Below are positions 43,859 to 52,201 of a stretch of DNA of 57,921 nt, piece by piece. Each line of letters opens with the position of its first letter. Position 1 is the first letter of the stretch. The notes below the pieces were generated by a model. It was not told the DNA's origin. It worked only from the letters and a program-made list of their open reading frames with translations, and searched no databases. The position numbers and the translations under genes were made by a program. This DNA comes from Bradyrhizobium sp. ORS 375 (GTDB lineage Bacteria > Pseudomonadota > Alphaproteobacteria > Rhizobiales > Xanthobacteraceae): positions 1 through 57,921 of the forward strand of contig NZ_CAFI01000098.1 of the NCBI RefSeq assembly GCF_000239775.1. Reading direction: 5' to 3'.

Positions 43859-44056
43859 TCAGGAGCCGCTCTCAGGCTCCTTCCCGACCGAGGCCGCCGG
43901 GTGGGCGAGACGTTCCTGATAACGCCGGATGTTGGCCACCACCTCCGGTGGCCAGTCGCGCCGGCTGAGCTCGGCCGGATCGACGCTGCCGATGCGATCG
44001 GCCTCGCCCTCGGTTTCGAAGGCGACGGCGCCGCCGCCAAGATTGAGACGAAACAT
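43859..44056 (-). CDS. 65-residue protein downstream of the metallophosphoesterase gene
   Basis: A short frame with an excellent start: AGGAGAAACC directly before ATG at 44054-44056. The product is soluble and has a conserved-looking core (MFRLNLGGGAVAFETEGEA, then a DPAELSRRDWPPEVVANIRR helix). It may be a small partner or a stray gene; no family is recognised. It follows the metallophosphoesterase-GAF gene by 70 bases in the same direction, so it may be on that transcript. It is upstream of hemA by about 220 bases. Confidence 0.65.
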   Translation of the reverse strand: MFRLNLGGGAVAFETEGEADRIGSVDPAELSRRDWPPEVVANIRRYQERLAHPAASVGKEPESGS

Positions 44057-44126
44057 GGTTTCTCCTGGAGTCCCGTGTATCGATTCTCGTCGTGCACCGC
44101 CGATCGTGCACCAGCAGCCAATGGCG

Positions 44127-46757
44127 CTACGATAATGGCCGATCCGTTGCGCCGCAAGATGGCGGTCCGTCCGCACTGTCGCGCTCTCCGCGCACCGCAC
44201 GGATGATGTTGTCCATCTGCGCCTGCGCCAGCGTGCGGAGCAACAGTCGCTGCTTGTCGTCCATGTCCTTGATAGAAGAAGCATAGGAGGATGAATCGAC
44301 GGTAACGACGCCGATTGTAGCCCAGGGCGGCGGCCGCCGCTCGTCCTCCGTGCCGGTATGATAGACTGGCAAAGCAAGCACGTGGACCGCCTCGCCGCCC
44401 TCCTCGGTGGGCGGATAGGGCACCGGCGTGATCAGGGATTTCGCAGCGCCCTCGGGATCGCTGATCACGCCGCGATGGCTCCAGGCAATGATCCGGCGCT
44501 GCTGGAAGGCCGCTCCGCTGACCCCGTCGCCATAGGGAATGCTGAAGCTCCGCGGCAATGCCTCGCGCTGCGGCCCGGAGCGCCGGCTGAGAACGGGCCG
44601 CAGAACGAGGTCCTTGGCATCGTGGACCATCAGCGCGATGGTCCATTTCTCGTCACGACTGACGCGGCCGAGCCGAAGCTCCGTTTCCAAAGTTTGTACC
44701 AGCAGGTCGAACTGCCGGATCGCCTCGCGATCCTCATCGGTCGTCTGGCCAGCATCAACACGATCGCCCAGATGCAGCAGCGTGCGGTGCCATTCGCGAG
44801 TATTGCCCGCGATCGTTCGATCCTCGGGCTCTCCCGGCACCTGCCAGCGCAGGGCATATTGGTAGCCGACCAGCGGGTGATCGATCACGAGCTCCCAGGT
44901 CTGCGACCGGGCGTCGTAGGTGAGAGTTGGAGTTTCCTCGCACGACTTGTCGATTTCCCACCCGGAGGGCGCGTCGACGGCGTCGTCGACACCTTTGTCG
45001 CCTTCGAACTTCGCATCGCCCCATTGATCGATGTCGTAGTTGGGATAACCCGGAGGCCGCAGGCATTCGAGGGCGAGCTGCACGTCGGCCAGGCTCCGGG
45101 GAAGCCGCACCTTCAAGGTCAGTTTCTGCGCCGGGAAGGGCACGCGAATCCCCACCCATTCGTCGTCGAAGCCTTGCGGATGCGGCTTAGGGGTGCCGCG
45201 CTCGAGCCGCTCGACGGCTTCCCATTGCGTCATCGTCATGCAGTTGGCGCAGCCATGGCTGAACTGGTAGGGCACCGGTTCGTTATCCTTGGAGATGCCC
45301 CCGCCGGGAAATTTGAGCCAGTAGTAGTCACCTTTCTGGCCATCGGTCGCATCGTCAGGAGCCGGAACGATTTCGAAGCCGGCCCTTGCCGTATCCGGCG
45401 ACAAGGTGAGCGTGTCATGCACGAAATGGCCGTAGGCCGGCAGATGCACGACCAGCGGGCGCTTTGCATAGCGGCCGATCTTTCCCTGCACGCGAAACCC
45501 GGAAATGCGATGGGTCACCCAGAGATCGCCATTCTCGGTGATTTCGCAGATCTGCTCGCGCTCTTCGCATTCGATGGGGTGGCGCTCGCGCGCACGTACG
45601 TGGGCACGGCGCTTCGCGGCCGCGAGCGGCTCCTCGTAGACCCGGAAGCCGGGACCTTCCTTCTCGTCCCTTCGGCTTCGAGGTCGCGGCGACTGACCTG
45701 CGCCATAGAACACGTTCTCGACCTCGATCCGCCCGGTCGGCGCAATCTGGATCAAGTTGATGCTGTTGAAGTTGGTATTGTCGGGCGTCGCCATGGCGGC
45801 GCTGCCGGCGGAGACGACGGCCATTGGATAGCTGTCGCCGGCATCGTTGCCGAAATCGATGCGGGCGAATTGCGCCTTGTGCCAGTGGCCGTGCAGGATC
45901 AGGTCGAACTGGTGATCGGCAAGAGTCCGCAGCAGAGCGCCCGCGTTGCGGAGCACCATCATCGGCTCCCCCGTCTTCCTGTGCGCGCCCGGTGCAAATG
46001 CGATCGGCAGGACGTGATGGTGCACGATGGCGATGCGCGCCACATAGTTCTGCTTGATCTGTTGCAGCCTCTCGGAAAGCTCGATCAGCACGTCGTTGTC
46101 GACTGTTCCGGTCGCCAGTCCGAGATCACCGCCGGATCCGTTGGAGTCGAACAGCGCAAGCAGGATCGGCGCTGATCCGGCAACACGGACTCTCGGCATC
46201 GTCCCCGCAGCGGGGAGTAGCTTCGCGTAGTCGTCGGCCTGGTCCCAGGGCATGACCGTCCGTCCGCCCAACAGCGCCGTTGCTCGCGCCCTGGCTCGGC
46301 GAAACCAGCTGGCGTCCTGCGGGCGCATGCCGGCCGGCAGGCCGAGTGCCTTCGGACCGAAGGTAAGCGTGTGCGTCGCGAGCTTGGCTTTCAGCGCCTG
46401 CTCGGCCCGTGTCGTGTCTCCGCCGAAGAAGATCCGCTCGAACCAGCTCAGCCGGGGCATGCCCATGGCAATGCCGCTCTCGAACACATCGTGATTGCCG
46501 GGGACGACGACCAGCTCCGCGTTGCGCCCCAGGCCGCCCCAGCGCGTAGCCGAGCTGGCCCGGGTGCGCTCCAGGAGATCGTTGAGTGCGCCCTTGGCGG
46601 CCAGCAGATGGTCCGGCGAGGGATCGTCGACGAGGTCGCCCGAGACCACGATGAGATGGGGATCGAAGTCGACCACGCAGCTGACGACCGCCTGCCACGT
46701 CGCCTCGCTGAAATTCAGTCCGAAATGGATGTCTGAAATATGCGCAATATGGATCAT
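44127..46757 (-). CDS. Large metallophosphoesterase with unknown middle region and GAF-like C-terminus
   Basis: An 876-residue protein. Residues 1-345 are a calcineurin-like phosphoesterase with all metal ligands: Asp9 and His11 (SDIHFG), Asp41 (SGDLVDD), Asn88-His89 (PGNHD), His246-248 and the GHxH motif His291/His293 (LHGHWH). The loop between 95 and 225 is unusually long. Residues 350-650 match nothing I recognise: beta-rich, with HGCANCM near 501-507 and VIDHPLVGYQYALRWQVPG near 624-642. Residues 690-855 look like a GAF domain (PYGDGVSGAAFQQRRI, HVLALPVY, TIGVVTVDSSS). A sensing domain coupled to a phosphodiesterase suggests nucleotide or second-messenger hydrolysis under control of a ligand (inference). 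Confidence 0.8.
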   Translation of the reverse strand: MIHIAHISDIHFGLNFSEATWQAVVSCVVDFDPHLIVVSGDLVDDPSPDHLLAAKGALNDLLERTRASSATRWGGLGRNAELVVVPGNHDVFESGIAMGMPRLSWFERIFFGGDTTRAEQALKAKLATHTLTFGPKALGLPAGMRPQDASWFRRARARATALLGGRTVMPWDQADDYAKLLPAAGTMPRVRVAGSAPILLALFDSNGSGGDLGLATGTVDNDVLIELSERLQQIKQNYVARIAIVHHHVLPIAFAPGAHRKTGEPMMVLRNAGALLRTLADHQFDLILHGHWHKAQFARIDFGNDAGDSYPMAVVSAGSAAMATPDNTNFNSINLIQIAPTGRIEVENVFYGAGQSPRPRSRRDEKEGPGFRVYEEPLAAAKRRAHVRARERHPIECEEREQICEITENGDLWVTHRISGFRVQGKIGRYAKRPLVVHLPAYGHFVHDTLTLSPDTARAGFEIVPAPDDATDGQKGDYYWLKFPGGGISKDNEPVPYQFSHGCANCMTMTQWEAVERLERGTPKPHPQGFDDEWVGIRVPFPAQKLTLKVRLPRSLADVQLALECLRPPGYPNYDIDQWGDAKFEGDKGVDDAVDAPSGWEIDKSCEETPTLTYDARSQTWELVIDHPLVGYQYALRWQVPGEPEDRTIAGNTREWHRTLLHLGDRVDAGQTTDEDREAIRQFDLLVQTLETELRLGRVSRDEKWTIALMVHDAKDLVLRPVLSRRSGPQREALPRSFSIPYGDGVSGAAFQQRRIIAWSHRGVISDPEGAAKSLITPVPYPPTEEGGEAVHVLALPVYHTGTEDERRPPPWATIGVVTVDSSSYASSIKDMDDKQRLLLRTLAQAQMDNIIRAVRGERDSADGPPSCGATDRPLS

Positions 46758-46837
46758 GGCCGCTCCACCCGATCATTCTAGTTCGGGTTGAGCGGGTGGC
46801 GAAAGGGGTCTTGGAGGCGGAGCCGATCGTGGCTCGG

Positions 46838-47896
46838 TCAGGTCGTGCTGTAATGCAGCACGCCGTCGATCTCGCGGCTCGTGAGGCGGCCCTCGACCAG
46901 CATGTAGTTGACGTGAGCGATCAGCTCGCCGGCGGCGAAGCCCATCTGGTGCGGGTCGAGCACGTGCTTGTGGAACACCACCGGCACGAGCTGCGCCGAG
47001 GTCCTGGTCTCGTCACGGCAGGCGTCCGCGATCATGCGGCAGCGCTCCTCGTGATGATCGGCGAGCTGCTTGATGCGGGTCTTCAGACCGTAGAACGGCA
47101 CGCCATGGCCGGGCAGCACCAGCACATCATAGGGCAGGGTGGTGGTCAGGCTCGCCAGCGACGCCAGATATTCGCCGAGCGAGTTCTGGTCCGGCTCGAC
47201 CGCCCAGACGCTGACATTGGGCGAGATCTTGCTCAGCACCTGGTCGGCGGAGAGGAACAGCTTGTCGGCGGCGCAATACAGCATCACCTGGTCGAGCGCG
47301 TGGCCACCGCCGGTAATGACCTTGAAGCGGCGGCTGCCGATCTGGATCTCGTCGCCATGGGAGATGCGGCGGTAGGACGCCGGCAGCACGGAGACGCGCT
47401 GCAGATATTCCTGGCCGCGGCCGAGCAGCTTGTCGGTCAGGGTCTCGTCCATGCCGTGGCGGCGGAAGAACAGCCGCTGCGCATTACGGCGCTCCTCGGT
47501 GCCGCGGTTCTGGTGATAGACCGACTGCAGATATTCAACCTGCGACATCACCAGCGGGCAGTTGAAGCGCTCGACGATCCAGCCGGCAAGACCGACGTGG
47601 TCGGGATGCGAATGCGTCACGATCAACCGGCTGATCGTCACATGCTTGAGCGGGCCGTCGAGCAGCCGCGTCCAGGCGGCGATCGACTCCTCGTTGCCGA
47701 ACCCTGAGTCCACCGCGACCCAGCCGTCGCCGTCGGCCAGCAGGTAGATGTTCACGTGGTTGAGGCGGAACGGCAGCTTCAGCCGCAGCCACAGCACGCC
47801 GGGCGCCACCTCGACGACCTGGTCCTCACCGGGATGCTGCTCCCAGGGGTAGCGCAGGGCTTCGGCGGAGGAATAAGCGGTGTCGGTCTTGGTCAT
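46838..47896 (-). CDS. Metallo-beta-lactamase-fold hydrolase
   Basis: A 352-residue MBL-fold hydrolase. The zinc motif is THSHPDH (His95, His97, Asp99, His100), with NIYLLADGDGWVAVDSG before it and GGGHALDQVMLYC, LSADQVL and LPGHGVPF providing the later ligands. The C-terminal third is a helical domain containing HHEERCRMIADACRDE and FHKHVLDPHQMGFAAGE, as in larger MBL hydrolases that act on thioesters or phosphodiesters. Its substrate is unknown. It lies 80 bases before the metallophosphoesterase gene in the same direction, so the two may be co-transcribed. Confidence 0.9.
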   Translation of the reverse strand: MTKTDTAYSSAEALRYPWEQHPGEDQVVEVAPGVLWLRLKLPFRLNHVNIYLLADGDGWVAVDSGFGNEESIAAWTRLLDGPLKHVTISRLIVTHSHPDHVGLAGWIVERFNCPLVMSQVEYLQSVYHQNRGTEERRNAQRLFFRRHGMDETLTDKLLGRGQEYLQRVSVLPASYRRISHGDEIQIGSRRFKVITGGGHALDQVMLYCAADKLFLSADQVLSKISPNVSVWAVEPDQNSLGEYLASLASLTTTLPYDVLVLPGHGVPFYGLKTRIKQLADHHEERCRMIADACRDETRTSAQLVPVVFHKHVLDPHQMGFAAGELIAHVNYMLVEGRLTSREIDGVLHYSTT

Positions 47897-48036
47897 GCCT
47901 CATCGATTAGCGGCCGCCGCGGGCGAGCGCCAGCCGAAAAACGCGGCGGGAACACATGGCTGCACGGCATTCCGGGGCGCGGCAGGCGCCCCGCGGTTGA
48001 CCGAAACCGCCACCACGCTTGCTTGCGCCAACCTAC

Positions 48037-48166
48037 CGTCATCCCGGGGCAGGGCCCGTAGGCCCTGAACCCGGAATCCCGAGATTGTCTTGGGTTCATC
48101 AGCTCGAGATTCCGGGTTCAATCGCCGATGCGCTTGCGCGCACCGACGATTGCCCCGGAATGACGG
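48037..48166. repeat. Long palindrome, CATTCCGGGGC family
   Basis: CCGTCATCCCGGGGCA at 48037-48052 and TGCCCCGGAATGACGG at 48151-48166 are complementary apart from one base. Inner complementary text (CCTGAACCCGGAATC and GATTCCGGGTTCA) allows a further fold. It is the third member of the family in this window and lies between the MBL hydrolase and a chemotaxis gene. Confidence 0.85.
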
Positions 48167-48178
48167 TGGAAGCGGTGA

Positions 48179-50317
48179 CTACGCCGCCCTGATGTTGGTC
48201 AGGAACGCATCGACTTCCGCACGCAGGGTCTCGGCCTCGCGGCGCAGCGTCGCCGAGGCGGTCAGCACCTCGTTCGCCGACGTGCCGGCCTGCGCCGAGG
48301 CGTTGGAGACGCCGGTGATGTTGTGGGACACCTCGGTGGTGCCGGAGGCCGCCTGCTGGATGTTGCGAGCCATCTCGTGCGTCGCGGTGCCTTGCTGCTC
48401 CACGGCGGCGGCGATCGCGGTGGTGAGGTTGTCGATCTCGGCGATGGTCTCGCCGATATTGCGGATCGCTGCCACGGCCGACGAGGCGACCTGCTGCATG
48501 CCGGCGATCTGGGTGCGGATCTCGTCGGTGGCCTTGGCGGTCTGGCTGGCGAGGCTCTTCACCTCCTGGGCGACGACGGCGAAGCCGCGGCCGGCCTCGC
48601 CGGCGCGGGCTGCCTCGATGGTCGCATTGAGCGCCAGCAGATTGGTCTGCGAGGCGATCGCCTGGATCAGGTCGACGACGACGCTGACGCGGCTCGCATT
48701 GTCGGCAAGACCCTGCATCGTGGAGTCGGTGGCGCCGGCCTCCTCGACGGCCTTCTTGGCGATCTGCGCCGAGCTCACGACCTGGCGGCCGATCTCGGCG
48801 ATCGACGACGACAGCTGCTCGGTGCCCGCCGACACCGTCTGCACATTGACCGAGGTCTCCTCGGCGGCCGCGGCGACCGCGTTGACGAGAGAGTTGGATT
48901 GATCGGCCGTCTGCGACATGCTCTGCGCCGTGCTCTGCATGGCGCTCGCGGAGCTCTGCAGATTGGCCAGCGCGCTGCGCACCGTGGCCTCGAACTCGGC
49001 GATCCGTGCCTCCATGCGCGTGGCGCGCTCGGCCTTGGCGGCGTTCTCGCGGTCCTGCTCGGCGGCGAGCGTGCGGGCCTGGATCATGTTGTCGCGGAAC
49101 ACCTGCAGGGTGTCGACCATCGCGCCGATCTCGTCGCGCTGCCGCGACGCCGCAATCTCGGTGTCGAGGTCGCCGCTCGACAGGTTCTGCATCGCCTGCT
49201 GCAGTCGCTTGATCCGGCGCAGGATGTTGCCGCCGACATAGAGCCAGACGAACAGCACCGAGCCGAGCAGGGTGGCGGCGCCGGCGCCGATCATGCCGAG
49301 GGTGCCGATCTCGATCTCGCGACCTGCCGTGCCGGTCGCGCCTTCGGTGGATTTCCGCACGCCCTCGACCAGCTGCTGGACGCTGATGTCGAGGCCGACA
49401 TTGAGCTTGCGCGTCTCCTCCAGCACGGTCTGGCCGTAATCGTTGGCGTCGAGCTCCTTCTCGCGGGTCTTGAACACGCGGCTCTTGCCCTCGCCGAGCG
49501 CGGCGAGCTTCATCGCCGCGTCGTTGATCGCCTTGGTGCTGCGGCCGTTCGGCAGCAGCTCCAGGTTGGACTTGAGCTGGGCCAGCGACTCCTTGAACTG
49601 CCGCTCGACCGCCTCCAGCGTGTCGCTGTCATTGGCCGAGAGCGCGGCCGCCATCTGCGCAACGATCAGATTGCCGGACGCGATGACATTGCCGAGCTGC
49701 TCGACGAAGCGCGCGGCGGCGGTAGCGTCGTCTGCCGACACCTCGGCGGCGCCGAGCACGGCGTTGAGCTGCGTCTGCGCATCGAGCATCGGCTCGTTCG
49801 CCGCCTTGGTGAATTCCTCCTGCGCCTTGCGCAGAGCGTTGTACTGCTGGTTGTGCGTGGCGGCGACGGCGAGGCGCTCGCGGGCCGCGGACACCAGGCT
49901 CTGGTTGGCCTCGTTGATGTTCTTGATCGTCTCGGCCAGCGGCGCCACGACGCTCTTGGCGGCGCCGAGCGCGCCGATCTCGGCGAGGCGCTGCTCGGTG
50001 GCCTTCTGGATCTCCTGCATCTTCTTCAGGCGGTCGTTGAGCGCGTCCTCGCTCTGCGATCCCAGCAGCGCGGGGCCGAGGCTGGCGAGGCTCGAGCTCT
50101 GCGCCAGAAGCTGCAGGCTGGAGGTCAGGCGTGGAATGTCGCGGCTGGACAGCTCGACCATGGTGCCGCCGATATGGCGCAGCATCAGCCCGGCGCCGAC
50201 GCTGATCGCAATCGCCATGCCGGCGATCACGGCGAATGCCGCGAACAGGCTTCCCCTGACGCCCCATCTCGGACGCAGGACTCCGAGCATTCTGCTGAAG
50301 CTGAACCGACCCGCCAT
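48179..50317 (-). CDS. Methyl-accepting chemotaxis protein
   Basis: A 712-residue transmembrane chemoreceptor. One helix near residues 23-47 and a second near 335-360 bracket a mostly helical periplasmic sensor of about 285 residues (helical bimodular-like). HAMP follows ([20 protein letters not shown]) and then the signalling domain with the conserved hairpin tip [20 protein letters not shown]. No pentapeptide for CheR is visible at the end. Ribosome site GAGGGAAA precedes the ATG. No che genes are in the window. It is followed by a palindromic repeat that may terminate it. Confidence 0.94.
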   Translation of the reverse strand: MAGRFSFSRMLGVLRPRWGVRGSLFAAFAVIAGMAIAISVGAGLMLRHIGGTMVELSSRDIPRLTSSLQLLAQSSSLASLGPALLGSQSEDALNDRLKKMQEIQKATEQRLAEIGALGAAKSVVAPLAETIKNINEANQSLVSAARERLAVAATHNQQYNALRKAQEEFTKAANEPMLDAQTQLNAVLGAAEVSADDATAAARFVEQLGNVIASGNLIVAQMAAALSANDSDTLEAVERQFKESLAQLKSNLELLPNGRSTKAINDAAMKLAALGEGKSRVFKTREKELDANDYGQTVLEETRKLNVGLDISVQQLVEGVRKSTEGATGTAGREIEIGTLGMIGAGAATLLGSVLFVWLYVGGNILRRIKRLQQAMQNLSSGDLDTEIAASRQRDEIGAMVDTLQVFRDNMIQARTLAAEQDRENAAKAERATRMEARIAEFEATVRSALANLQSSASAMQSTAQSMSQTADQSNSLVNAVAAAAEETSVNVQTVSAGTEQLSSSIAEIGRQVVSSAQIAKKAVEEAGATDSTMQGLADNASRVSVVVDLIQAIASQTNLLALNATIEAARAGEAGRGFAVVAQEVKSLASQTAKATDEIRTQIAGMQQVASSAVAAIRNIGETIAEIDNLTTAIAAAVEQQGTATHEMARNIQQAASGTTEVSHNITGVSNASAQAGTSANEVLTASATLRREAETLRAEVDAFLTNIRAA

Positions 50318-50499
50318 GTCTCGTTTCCCTCGATAGCCGCTACTTGGAGCTGATGTTTGCGAGCACTATCGCGGTCGTGAGTTAACATTCCGGGAAATTA
50401 CCTACTCCGCGCTGATTTTTCGTGCTTTTCTGCATTTCGCGCGGCGGCATTTGACGGCGCGCAGCGGGCTGTTAGTAGCCTGATAAACTAATAACCTAT

Positions 50500-50530
50500 G
50501 ATAACAAAAAGGCCGGCATCGCTGCCGGCC
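50500..50530 (-). terminator. Intrinsic terminator of the outer-membrane protein gene
   Basis: On the minus strand GGCCGGCA (50523-50530), loop GCGA and TGCCGGCC (50511-50518) are followed by TTTTTGTTAT. The stem and T-run are typical, 35 bases after the stop of the leftward outer-membrane gene. Confidence 0.9.
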
Positions 50531-50564
50531 TCTCTCTGCTTGTTGTTGTTTTGACGCCTGCGGA

Positions 50565-51296
50565 TCAGTAGCGGGCCGCGACCGGCGCGCCCCAGTTGAA
50601 GCGGTAGTTCACACCGGCCTTGAAAGTGTGGTCGTCGGTGGTGAAGCTGCCGGTCGGAACCAGCGCAGCCGGGGCCGCGAAGGTGGCGCTGCCGAAATTG
50701 TAGTACTGGTATTCGGCCTTGGCCGACCAGCTCGGTGCGAACATGTATTCGAGACCGCCGCCGACCGTCCAGCCGTTGCGGTGATCGCCATTGGTGGCAA
50801 AGCCGATCGGGGTGCCGGCCAGGGTCACCTTCTCGTTGTTGTCCGAATAGGCGTAGCCGCCCTTCACATAGAGCAGACCCGGACCCCAGGTGTAGCCGAA
50901 ACGGCCGGTGATCGAGCCGAGGCCGCGCTGGCTGTTGCTGTAGACATAGCCGCCGGGGAAGGCCGCGCCGACGCTGCCGCTGAGCCAGCTGTACTGGCCT
51001 TCGGCGCCGATCACCCAGGTCGGGGCGAACTGCCAGTCGGCGCCGACCTGCACGCCGCCGAGGAAGCGGCCGTTGGAGTTGTTGCCGGTGGCCAGCCCAG
51101 AGAAGTTGTTGTCGCTGGAGAACGCGCCGCCGAGATGGGCGCCGAGATAGAAGCCGGTCCAGTTGTAGATCGGCGCGACATAGGCCGGCGCCTTGGCGGC
51201 GTAAGGATAGGTGCGCGCGCCGAGGTCGGCAGCGAAGGTGGACGAGGCCGATGCGAGGGCGGCGAGCGCAACGGTGGCGAACAGGATCTTCTTCAT
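50565..51296 (-). CDS. Outer-membrane beta-barrel protein (Omp25/Omp31-like)
   Basis: A 243-residue protein with a clear signal peptide (MKKILFATVALAALASASSTFA) and a mature part of alternating strands ending in the aromatic residue Tyr, typical of eight-stranded barrels. Characteristic text is YNWTGFYLGAHLGGAF, WVIGAEGQYSW, GSITGRFGYTWG, LLYVKGGYAYSD, WTVGGGLEYMFAPSWSAKAEY and FKAGVNYRFNW, which matches the Omp25/Omp31 family of Rhizobiales. The function is structural or porin-like. GGAG precedes the ATG, and a terminator follows at 50500. Confidence 0.93.
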   Translation of the reverse strand: MKKILFATVALAALASASSTFAADLGARTYPYAAKAPAYVAPIYNWTGFYLGAHLGGAFSSDNNFSGLATGNNSNGRFLGGVQVGADWQFAPTWVIGAEGQYSWLSGSVGAAFPGGYVYSNSQRGLGSITGRFGYTWGPGLLYVKGGYAYSDNNEKVTLAGTPIGFATNGDHRNGWTVGGGLEYMFAPSWSAKAEYQYYNFGSATFAAPAALVPTGSFTTDDHTFKAGVNYRFNWGAPVAARY

Positions 51297-51442
51297 GGCG
51301 GGTCTCCAACTCAGACTAACAAGGCTCGCGCAGCGCGCGCCGTCGATGGATTGGAGATAGATCGCTTTTGAGTAAAATGCTGTCACTTGCGCAGCACACC
51401 GGTCTCGAACCCCACCGGATCAAGGGCAAACGTTGTGGCGTA

Positions 51443-51529
51443 GTTAGCAAATCTCTAACGAAGCCTGAAGCGCCGGTTAATGCCGCCCTCCGTTGTCCCG
51501 CCGCGGCACACCCGGTTAACGCGCGTTAA
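51443..51529. promoter_or_regulatory. Palindromes upstream of the outer-membrane gene
   Basis: GTTAG-N7-CTAAC at 51443-51459 and the perfect 14-bp palindrome TTAACGCGCGTTAA at 51516-51529. The second overlaps the stop of the leftward 103-residue gene. The TTAA half-sites resemble CtrA recognition, but the six-base spacing differs from the seven bases that CtrA prefers. Assignment remains open. Confidence 0.35.
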
Positions 51530-51827
51530 GAGCTTCGTGCAGCGCCGCGACCGCGTCGCGCAGCTGATCGCGATGCAAGGAGTCGCTCTCGGGATTCGCG
51601 GCGATCCCTGCGGCGACCTCGGTGAGGATCGCAGCCAGCAGCCCATAGTTCAGGTGCATGTGGATCGATTTGCGGACGTCCTCCGCTCCCGGCCGCTCCA
51701 GGGTCAGCGCCAATCCCGAGGGTTCGAGATGGGCCTCGAAGCGCGACGACCGCTCGAACGTGCCGACGTAGAACTTGTCGGGATATTCCAGCGCGATCTC
51801 GGCCTTGTCGGGGATCGGTTTCGACAT
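51516..51827 (-). CDS. Conserved small protein of unknown function
   Basis: A 103-residue soluble protein with a short beta-rich N-terminal half (DKAEIALEYPDKFYVGTFER, FEAHLEPSGLALTLERPG) and a helical C-terminal half (SIHMHLNYGLLAAILTEVAA, HRDQLRDAVAALHEAL). The start is well supported by AGGAG seven bases before ATG at 51825-51827. The family is not known to me. It lies between the outer-membrane protein gene and the MCP-PilZ gene; its stop codon is part of a 14-bp palindrome. Confidence 0.78.
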   Translation of the reverse strand: MSKPIPDKAEIALEYPDKFYVGTFERSSRFEAHLEPSGLALTLERPGAEDVRKSIHMHLNYGLLAAILTEVAAGIAANPESDSLHRDQLRDAVAALHEALNAR

Positions 51828-52135
51828 CGGGAGCTCCTGATGGTGGGACACGTGGCATCCTCGCAGATGTCACTCGGTTTGCCTTGCGGCAGGTCATAGG
51901 ACCGTGGTCGCAGGATGCCGGCATGTGCCGCGCGCGGCATCGATCGGCTGGGGCCCGCATGGGCGTGCAGCGAGGGGCTGCGCGATCCGCCGCCTCAGGC
52001 GACGCGCGGGCCCGCAATACTACGGATCCGAAAATTTACGTTGGTTGAAAAAGGGTTGTGCATGTTGATCGCATTATCCCTGGTACGGGGCAACCAGGAC
52101 AGACAGCCAGTGATCCTCAACGAGGAGGGGACGTC
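51828..52135. other. Intergenic region ahead of the MCP-PilZ gene
   Basis: About 310 bases with no gene before the possible leader ORF. The segment near 52020-52080 is AT-richer (GAAAATTTACGTTGGTTGAAAAAGGGTTGT) and may contain the promoter, but I cannot place firm -35 and -10 boxes. The 12-base sequence CCTCAACGAGGA occurs at 52115-52126 and again at 52174-52185; each could fold as CCTC-AAC-GAGG. Confidence 0.4.
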
Positions 52136-52201
52136 GTGCAGCTGTGCCCCCGCCCGCCCGCGCGGTCGTGGGCCCTCAACGAGGAATGCCGCCTGACATG
52201 A
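52136..52201 (+). CDS. Possible 21-residue leader ORF coupled to the MCP-PilZ gene
   Basis: The GTG at 52136 is preceded by the strongest ribosome site in the region, GAGGAGGGG at 52121-52129. The frame codes for 21 residues ([20 protein letters not shown] then T) and ends in TGA at 52199-52201, overlapping the MCP start ATG (52198-52200) as ATGA. The GAGGA serving the MCP start lies within the leader and within a copy of CCTCAACGAGGA able to fold on itself. Coupled translation is a reasonable inference; the codon string alone cannot prove it is translated. Confidence 0.4.
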   Translation: MQLCPRPPARSWALNEECRLT

